From positions 1 to 19,483 of the forward strand of contig JAUVIG010000018.1 of NCBI GenBank assembly GCA_030592825.1: a DNA stretch of 19,483 nt. The letters are read 5' to 3'. The notes beneath the pieces are model-generated. The model was given only the letters and a program-made list of their open reading frames with translations. It was not told the DNA's origin and did no database searches. This DNA comes from Chlorobiota bacterium (lineage in GTDB: Bacteria > Bacteroidota > Bacteroidia > Bacteroidales > JAADGE01). This document shows positions 15,263 to 19,483 of the stretch, in pieces. A program made the translations under genes and the position numbers. Every line of letters begins with the position of its first letter. Within the stretch, counting starts at the first letter, position 1.

Positions 15263-15298
15263 ACAAAAGTGAAGGCGACTTTTGTTGAAAACCGCCTT
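15263..15298. repeat. interlocked inverted repeats (pseudoknot-capable)
   Basis: ACAAAAGT (15263-15270) is complementary to ACTTTTGT (15278-15285). AAGGCG (15272-15277), sitting in the loop of that helix, is complementary to CGCCTT (15293-15298). The two helices cross, so the RNA can form either hairpin or an H-type pseudoknot. No T-run follows on either strand, so it is not a standard terminator. It begins (on the minus strand) 10 bases after the SUMF1-fold gene's stop. Confidence 0.6.
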
Positions 15299-15308
15299 AG
15301 TCTATAGT

Positions 15309-16187
15309 TTATTTGTTACGTGCTACTCTAAAACCGTAATTGAAATTTGTTTTTGCAGCTTTAGGTCCGTCACGGCTGGTAACTTTTGCAAGTTCTTCTC
15401 TGTAGTGCCAAGAACCGCCTCTTAATACTCTGTAAGGCTGTGCTGTGCTGTAAAAAGGATCTTTTTCAGGAGAAGAAGCATAAAAATTTGATTTGTAATA
15501 ATCACTGCACCATTCCCAAACGTTCCCGCTCATGTCATAAATACCTAATTCATTAGGCTTTTTTGTTTTTATTTTTTTAGGGCCTACTAATTTTGAGGTT
15601 TCGTCATACCATGCTACATCATTAATATTGTTACTTCCGCTGTATTTGTAATTTTGACTTTTATTTCCGCCTCTTGCTGCAAATTCCCATTCGGCTTCGG
15701 TAGGTAATCGATAACCGTTTTTACTCCTGTCCAAATCCCATCCGCCGTCTGCATTTTTTTTATAGCATTTTTCTAAACCGTTTTTTGCACTTAACCAATT
15801 ACAATATTTAATTACGTCATACCAAGAAACATGGTGCATCGGGAAATTAGCATCCCATCCCCACCAAGATTTACCGGATGATACATAAAACATTTGAGTA
15901 TATTTATGCGAATCCATCCATTCTTTATCGGGTGGAGAAGGCATTTTTTTTCCTGTTGAACTTGAAAATTGTTTATATTCACTTACTGTTACTTCATGCT
16001 CACAAATGTAAAAAGAACTGACAGTTACTTTATGTGCCGGTTTTTCTTCCGGTACACCTGTATTTGATCCCATCATAAATGTTCCGCCTTCCACTAAAAT
16101 CATCTTCGGAGATTGTGCGAAAACACCGAACTGAATATATAAAATTGAAAAAAATAAAAGGAATGATTTTAATATTGAATTTTTCAT
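15309..16187 (-). CDS. secreted SUMF1 / formylglycine-generating-enzyme-fold protein
   Basis: A 292-aa protein from the ATG at 16187. The frame stays open to an upstream ATG at 16232, but 16187 places a clean signal peptide (hydrophobic 9-23, cleavage before Q25) at the start. The mature part is an FGE-sulfatase (SUMF1) domain: MILVEGGTFMMGSN, HKVTVSSFYICEHEVTVSEY, FPMHHVSWYDVIKYCNWLS, YRLPTEAEWEFAARGG, NELGIYDMSGNVWEWCSDYY, YRVLRGGSW and GFRVARNK. In true FGE two catalytic cysteines follow the R-G-G-S motif; here the segment reads RGGSWHYREELAKVTSRDGP, with none. It is therefore a structural or binding member of the fold rather than a formylglycine generator. Bacteroidota use this fold widely, for example in gliding/type 9 secretion lipoproteins, but no such partner genes are nearby. 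Confidence 0.88.
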   Translation of the reverse strand: MKNSILKSFLLFFSILYIQFGVFAQSPKMILVEGGTFMMGSNTGVPEEKPAHKVTVSSFYICEHEVTVSEYKQFSSSTGKKMPSPPDKEWMDSHKYTQMFYVSSGKSWWGWDANFPMHHVSWYDVIKYCNWLSAKNGLEKCYKKNADGGWDLDRSKNGYRLPTEAEWEFAARGGNKSQNYKYSGSNNINDVAWYDETSKLVGPKKIKTKKPNELGIYDMSGNVWEWCSDYYKSNFYASSPEKDPFYSTAQPYRVLRGGSWHYREELAKVTSRDGPKAAKTNFNYGFRVARNK

Positions 16188-16642
16188 GTTTCTTTTTTTA
16201 TAATTTTCAAAAGTCTCTGTATATTTAAACACTAAACGATAAAAATGACAGATTTTGTGTAAAAATAACGTTTTTATTATAATTTAACAAAAATAATAAA
16301 GTTTAAAGAACAAAAGAATATGTAAATTTATAAATGAAATTAAATATTAACAAAATTTATTAAATGATTTTTTTTCATTTTTTTATTAACTTTTTTTAAA
16401 ATTAAATTATGTATCTTATTATCAAAAAATTATAAGTTAAATTAAAAAAGTTAACAGTAAAACATCATTTAATTCATGTAATATACACCTAACAGAAAGT
16501 ATAGTAACGTATAGTATACAAAGGGATTGCCGGCATAAAATATGCGATATGATATTTAAAAAAATATTGGCAGCAGATTAACAATAAACACGCCGATAAA
16601 AAAATTTTACTTGCTGAAGGATTTGCACCCAGCAGAAATGTT
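16188..16642. other. 455-base AT-rich intergenic region with little recognisable content
   Basis: This divergent region separates the SUMF1-fold gene from the response-regulator frame. It is mostly A/T homopolymer-like. I see no TAnnTTTG box in either orientation with suitable spacing and no RNA gene. Its right end (16549-16642) contains the probable missing N-terminal coding part of the response regulator and a 10-codon ORF (ATG 16549, stop 16579-16581) encoding MIFKKILAAD. Confidence 0.5.
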
Positions 16643-17002
16643 ATGGTAGAAATTTTGAAAGTATTAGGGTATAAATACAAAACAGCAGATACAGGTTATG
16701 ATGTTATTTTATCAATAAAGAATAATAAATTTGATTTAATGCTTTTAGACCTTGAATTGCCGCAATTCGACGGTTTTGAAACCATCGAACATATACGCAG
16801 AAACTTAAATTATCCGGAAAATGCGATACCTGTAGTTGCAATGACCAATAGAGATTTTTCTTCTGATTTTAATCAAACGTACAAGGAAGAAGGCTTTGAC
16901 GGTCTTATTATTAAACCGTTTTCTCTTGATGATTTGGATCATATTATTAAAGAAATATTATTTCGTCCGAAAAAAAGAGAAAAAAATGTATTTTCCGATT
17001 AA
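16643..17002 (+). CDS. single-domain response regulator, N-terminus uncertain
   Basis: From the first ATG (16643) the protein is 119 aa, but this start removes the first strand of the receiver fold. The same frame is open upstream to a stop at 16550-16552 and encodes ADKKILLAEGFAPSRNV just before the ATG, which is the expected receiver beta-1 segment. No ATG, GTG or TTG exists in that extension; an ATT at 16577 is the only near-start. Receiver features counted from 16643: phospho-acceptor D36 in LLDLELPQFDG, T68 in VVAMTNRD, K91 in LIIKPFS. The N-terminal acidic pair is reduced to E-G. There is no output domain, so it would act as a diffusible phospho-relay protein, or it may be a decaying gene. 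No histidine kinase is nearby. A strong terminator follows directly. Confidence 0.65.
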   Translation: MVEILKVLGYKYKTADTGYDVILSIKNNKFDLMLLDLELPQFDGFETIEHIRRNLNYPENAIPVVAMTNRDFSSDFNQTYKEEGFDGLIIKPFSLDDLDHIIKEILFRPKKREKNVFSD

Positions 17003-17027
17003 AAGAGCCGTTTTACGGCTCTTTTTT
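17001..17027 (+). terminator. intrinsic terminator after the response regulator
   Basis: AAAAGAGCCGT (17001-17011) pairs with ACGGCTCTTTT (17015-17025) around a TTT loop and runs into further T residues. It overlaps the stop codon of the response regulator and separates it from the ElbB-like gene. Confidence 0.9.
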
Positions 17028-17081
17028 ATTTGGAGATAACAAAAAATACTTAATGTGTTTTCTTGTTATCATTTTTTTTTG

Positions 17082-17089
17082 TATTATTG
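17082..17089 (+). promoter_or_regulatory. weak candidate -7 box for the ElbB-like gene
   Basis: TATTATTG differs from TAnnTTTG at one position and lies 37 bases before the chosen ATG at 17127. A TTG at 17063-17065 is upstream at a short spacing of 16. A promoter is expected here because a terminator precedes the gene. Confidence 0.3.
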
Positions 17090-17126
17090 TTATAAGATAA
17101 TTTACAAATTTAAAAATATAAAAACA

Positions 17127-17786
17127 ATGAGCAAATCTCCAAAAATTGCAATAATCTTATCAGGAAACGGTGTATACGACGGAGCGGAAATTCATGAATC
17201 AACAATGACGATGCTGGCTGTTGACAAGCAAGGTGGTGAATATGAGCTGTTTGCACCTGACATTGAACAGCATCATGTCATTAATCATTTAACCGGAGAA
17301 GAAACGGATGAGAAAAGGAATGTTTTGGTTGAAGCAGCCAGAATTGCCAGAGGTAAAATAAAACCTTTATCTGATCTTGATGTAGCTGATTTTGATGCTG
17401 TGATATTTCCGGGAGGCTTTGGTGTAGCAAAGAATTTATCTGATTTTGCTTTTAAAGGTGCAGATTGTTCTGTTTTACCTGATGTTGAAAATACGATAAA
17501 AAAAGCGGTATCATCAGGTAAACCTGTTGGTGCTTTATGTATTTCTCCGGCTGTAGTTGCAAAAGTATTGGAAGGTGTTAAGGTAACAATAGGTCAAGAT
17601 CAAGAAACTGCAGATGCAATAAAGAATATGGGAGGAAATCATGTAAATACATCTCACGGTGAAGTAACGGTTGACGAAAAATTTAAAGTTGCTACAACTC
17701 CTTGCTATATGCTTGATGCTACTATTTCGGATATAGCAAACGGAGCTGAAAATGTTACTAAAGCTGTATTTGGGATGATTAATTAG
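17127..17786 (+). CDS. elbB: ElbB-type DJ-1/PfpI superfamily glyoxalase-like protein
   Basis: A 219-aa protein from the ATG at 17127 (MSKSPKIAIILSGNGVYDGA), matching the usual ~217-aa length of ElbB. An in-frame ATG at 17055 would add a Tyr/Phe-rich 24-residue leader unlike the family and overlap the promoter region, so I reject it. Motifs include SGNGVYDGAEIHE at the N-terminus, AVIFPGGFGVAKNLSDFA and GALCISPAVV with the nucleophile-elbow cysteine C138, then NHVNTSHGEVTVDEKFKVATTPCYML. ElbB (GatY-linked, isoprenoid biosynthesis-associated) belongs to the class I glutamine-amidotransferase-like DJ-1 fold and has weak glyoxalase activity in E. coli. The physiological role is not settled. The first GxG of the family, usually G-C-G, reads G-N-G here. 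A strong terminator ends the transcript. Confidence 0.9.
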   Translation: MSKSPKIAIILSGNGVYDGAEIHESTMTMLAVDKQGGEYELFAPDIEQHHVINHLTGEETDEKRNVLVEAARIARGKIKPLSDLDVADFDAVIFPGGFGVAKNLSDFAFKGADCSVLPDVENTIKKAVSSGKPVGALCISPAVVAKVLEGVKVTIGQDQETADAIKNMGGNHVNTSHGEVTVDEKFKVATTPCYMLDATISDIANGAENVTKAVFGMIN

Positions 17787-17799
17787 CGTTTGTCTATAA

Positions 17800-17882
17800 A
17801 GTCAGGGCTTGACTATATTTGCAAATATATATAAATGTTAATATTCTGAATATGTAATAATTAACAAAGTCAAACCCTGACT
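17800..17882. repeat. 15-bp inverted repeat with palindromic arms
   Basis: AGTCAGGGCTTGACT (17800-17814) and AGTCAAACCCTGACT (17868-17882) are inverted copies with one mismatch, separated by 53 AT-rich bases. Each arm is also a small palindrome, AGTCA-N5-TGACT. The pair could form a long stem in RNA or act as two operator sites. It lies between the ElbB-like stop and its terminator. Confidence 0.65.
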
Positions 17883-17914
17883 GTTGCTGATAATACATTT
17901 TCTTCATATTTATT

Positions 17915-17946
17915 GTTCTGTTATTGCAAATAACAGAACTTTTTTT
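17915..17946 (+). terminator. strong intrinsic terminator upstream of the TrmB-type gene
   Basis: GTTCTGTTATT (17915-17925) and AATAACAGAAC (17929-17939) form a perfect 11-bp stem with a GCA loop, followed by seven T residues. It ends the ElbB-like transcript. Confidence 0.92.
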
Positions 17947-17954
17947 GCAAATAA

Positions 17955-17986
17955 TTTGTTATAGTAGTAGCAATATATTATATTTG
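17955..17986 (+). promoter_or_regulatory. Bacteroidota promoter for the TrmB-type regulator
   Basis: TTTG (17955-17958) is followed 20 bases later by TATATTTG (17979-17986), a full match to the TTTG/TAnnTTTG -33/-7 consensus at normal spacing. Only 13 bases separate the -7 box from the ATG at 18000, so the mRNA would have almost no 5' leader. Confidence 0.7.
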
Positions 17987-17999
17987 TAAAAAATATTTT

Positions 18000-18845
18000 A
18001 TGCAGTATGAAAACAAAGAAATTGAACTCCTTAAACAATTGGGACTTAATAATTTAGAATCGGAAGTTTATTTGCACCTTCTCACAAACAAACCAATGAC
18101 AGCGTATAAAGTGGGTAAAGAAATAAATAAGCCTACAGCCAATGTATATAAAGCAATAGATGCTTTATCAAAAAAAGGAGCAGTTATTATTGAGGATAAT
18201 AACAATAAACATTGCAAAGCTGTTCATTCCGATGAATTTATCAGTCATTATGAAAAAGACGTATTAAGTAAAGCAAATGCAGCAAAAACAGTTCTGCAAA
18301 AATTAGAGAAGAAACAGAATGACGAAAAAACCTATTCAATAAATTCAGTTCCGTTGATATTTGAACGATTTGAATCAATGATGCAGAAATGTAAAGTTGT
18401 GGCGGTAATTGATGCTTTTCCTCTTGCATTAAACAAGGTTTTAGGTTCAGTAAATCAGGCAATTGAAAGAGGTGTGGATGTCTTTGTTCAAACATATGAC
18501 CAAACTGAGATCAAAGGAGCAAATGTTGCTTATACCGAAAAAGGAGAAACTGCTTTGAGTTATTGGCAAAGCCAACAATTAAATTTAATAACAGACGGAG
18601 AGGAACATTTAATTTCATTAATGAATAACGAATTAAACAAAGTTATACAAGCTGTTTGGAGTAATAATATATATATGTCTTGTATTTTGCATGCAGGACG
18701 ATTACAAGAACAAACAGTTATTAAAATTATGTCAAAAATGAATCATAAAGATTTTGAGAAAGAAGTAAAAGAATTGATTAAAAAGCAGAAATTTTTCTTT
18801 AACAGTAATATTCCCGGATTTAATAAACTTTTTAAAAACAGATAA
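18000..18845 (+). CDS. TrmB-family transcriptional regulator
   Basis: A 281-aa protein. Residues ~5-70 form a winged helix-turn-helix: LLKQLGLNNLESEVYLHLLT, then MTAYKVGKEINKPTANVYKAIDALSKKGAVII, the TrmB arrangement in which the recognition helix follows KPTANVYKAI. A coiled-coil-like linker (~85-110) leads to a C-terminal effector domain (~115-220) resembling the phospholipase-D-like sensor of TrmB-type regulators (VAVIDAFPLALNKVLGSVNQAIERGVDVFVQTY). In the family this domain binds a sugar or other small ligand and controls nearby genes; the ligand is unknown here. The next gene starts 10 bases downstream, so the CPBP gene is the likely partner or target. It has its own clear promoter with almost no leader. 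TrmB regulators are best known from archaea but also occur in Bacteroidota and other bacteria. Confidence 0.82.
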   Translation: MQYENKEIELLKQLGLNNLESEVYLHLLTNKPMTAYKVGKEINKPTANVYKAIDALSKKGAVIIEDNNNKHCKAVHSDEFISHYEKDVLSKANAAKTVLQKLEKKQNDEKTYSINSVPLIFERFESMMQKCKVVAVIDAFPLALNKVLGSVNQAIERGVDVFVQTYDQTEIKGANVAYTEKGETALSYWQSQQLNLITDGEEHLISLMNNELNKVIQAVWSNNIYMSCILHAGRLQEQTVIKIMSKMNHKDFEKEVKELIKKQKFFFNSNIPGFNKLFKNR

Positions 18846-18855
18846 AAAAAACGTT

Positions 18856-19371
18856 ATGAACAATCTTATAAAAAAAATACAAAGTAATATTATTCTTACA
18901 ATTTTAACAGCCCTGATTGCCGGTGTTATTGTACTTATTGTAAGTAAGTTTTTGGCTCAAATTACAGTACCGCTTATTGAAGATTTTTTTAAGTTAAGTT
19001 TTTATACAAAAAATACTATATCAAAATTATATATGTTGGTTTTGTCAATTTTATTAATTCTGATAATAAATAACGGACATTTAAAAAACTATGGTTTTAA
19101 GAAACCGAAAAACGTTAAATATTTGAAAATGACACTTATAACAATAGGTGTCTCAGTAGGATCATTTATATTCGGGAATCTTTTATTTATGGGGGTTTTA
19201 AATCATTTTTTTCCGGCAGAAAACACAACGGTATTTCCGGAACAAAAATCTTTGGTTGAAATGATTTTAACCGTTTGGATTTGGTCAAGTATATGCGAAG
19301 AAGTTTTAGTTCGCGGATTGGTACAGAGTTTTATGCAACATTTAAAATCTAAAAAGTTTGGCTGTATTTAA
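18856..19371 (+). CDS. CPBP-family intramembrane metalloprotease homolog, C-terminally truncated
   Basis: A 171-aa hydrophobic protein with about four transmembrane segments (residues 11-30, 57-73, 92-115, 134-147). Near its end it carries the first CPBP (CAAX protease/bacteriocin-processing) motif, EEVLVRG, with E148, E149 and R153 of EExxxR. Family members continue for another ~80-100 residues with the F-x-x-x-H and H-x-x-x-(N/B) motifs that complete the metal site; here a TAA ends the frame 18 residues after R153. Neither other frame of the next ~60 bases encodes recognisable continuation. I infer a truncated, probably inactive homolog, although a shortened functional form cannot be excluded. 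It starts 10 bases after the TrmB-type gene and is probably co-transcribed with it. Confidence 0.75.
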   Translation: MNNLIKKIQSNIILTILTALIAGVIVLIVSKFLAQITVPLIEDFFKLSFYTKNTISKLYMLVLSILLILIINNGHLKNYGFKKPKNVKYLKMTLITIGVSVGSFIFGNLLFMGVLNHFFPAENTTVFPEQKSLVEMILTVWIWSSICEEVLVRGLVQSFMQHLKSKKFGCI

Positions 19372-19376
19372 AAACA

Positions 19377-19405
19377 TTGTTGTTGATAAAATTTTATTAT
19401 CTTGC
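19377..19405 (+). promoter_or_regulatory. candidate promoter for the last, partial gene
   Basis: TTG (19377-19379) is followed 18 bases later by TATCTTGC (19398-19405), a near match to the -7 box TAnnTTTG. It lies 21 bases before the ATG at 19427. Confidence 0.35.
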
Positions 19406-19426
19406 AAAAAATTATAAAGCAAAGAT

Positions 19427-19483
19427 ATGATAATACGTGACCAAATTAAAGAATTATTTAAAAAGCTAGACAATATACAGCAA
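19427..19483 (+). CDS. partial CDS, N-terminal 19 codons only, function unknown
   Basis: An ATG at 19427 opens a frame that runs to the right edge and encodes MIIRDQIKELFKKLDNIQQ. It has no signal peptide and looks amphipathic and helical. A candidate promoter precedes it and the upstream gene ends 55 bases earlier. Too little is present to name a family. Confidence 0.5.
   Translation, partial: MIIRDQIKELFKKLDNIQQ

Noticed and set aside
16188..16232. 15-codon upstream extension of the SUMF1-fold protein
   Set aside because: It would place charged residues before the signal peptide; the ATG at 16187 gives a clean signal sequence.
16362..16386. Hairpin AAATGA/TCATTT followed by T residues, as a terminator
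   Set aside because: The stem is only 6 AT-rich base pairs in a homopolymer-rich region and there is no gene for it to terminate.
17055..17126. 24-codon N-terminal extension of the ElbB-like protein
   Set aside because: It is Tyr/Phe-rich, unlike the family, and overlaps the region where the promoter should lie. The ATG at 17127 gives the standard length.
1..19483. CRISPR arrays, tRNA or rRNA genes, complete insertion sequences, phage or defence genes
   Set aside because: I looked for regularly spaced repeats, cloverleaf-like segments and recognisable transposase, integrase or defence proteins and found none apart from the short transposase remnant.

Overview
The window looks like ordinary chromosome from an AT-rich member of the phylum Bacteroidota. 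Three things point there: -7 promoter boxes of the TAnnTTTG type, lineage-typical genes (a 73-aa DUF2795 protein, a SurA-like triplet beside a MoxR ATPase, an OstA-like protein), and start sites without strong Shine-Dalgarno sequences. I found no tRNA, rRNA, CRISPR array or complete mobile element. The assignment rests on protein resemblance recognised by eye.

Layout. Positions 1-11134 read rightward: the 3' end of trmB (tRNA m7G46 methyltransferase), a membrane-anchored endonuclease/exonuclease/phosphatase protein, a CaCA-type antiporter, guaB, then a cell-envelope block. That block holds a two-parvulin-domain PPIase, a SurA-like lipoprotein without a parvulin domain, a SurA-like PPIase, a MoxR AAA+ ATPase and an OstA-like exported protein. 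Between moxR and the OstA-like gene lie two perfect hairpins and the first ~24 codons of an IS200-like/REP-associated tyrosine transposase (RAYT). The remnant is open in frame into the OstA-like gene, so a naive gene call starts 28 codons too early.

Positions 11164-12035 read leftward (DUF2795; PduO-type cobalamin adenosyltransferase). Positions 12177-13457 read rightward (M23 peptidase). Positions 13461-16187 read leftward: a secreted protein made of two SPOR-like repeats, a NadR-type kinase-like ATPase, an FKBP-type PPIase lipoprotein and a secreted SUMF1-fold protein. From 16643 genes read rightward again: a single-domain response regulator whose reading frame lacks a normal start, an ElbB/DJ-1-family protein, a TrmB-type transcriptional regulator, a CPBP membrane protease homolog cut short, and the first 19 codons of another gene.

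How the genes fit together. The middle of the window is mostly envelope biogenesis: periplasmic folding factors (three parvulin/SurA-type proteins and one FKBP), OstA-like transport, a peptidoglycan hydrolase homolog and a SPOR-like secreted protein. The two ends hold housekeeping and small regulatory genes. I see no defence island or biosynthetic cluster. The observations most worth checking are the RAYT remnant and its paired hairpins, the startless response regulator, interlocked inverted repeats near 15263-15298, a 15-bp inverted repeat whose arms are themselves palindromic (17800-17882), and the truncated CPBP gene beside a TrmB-type regulator.
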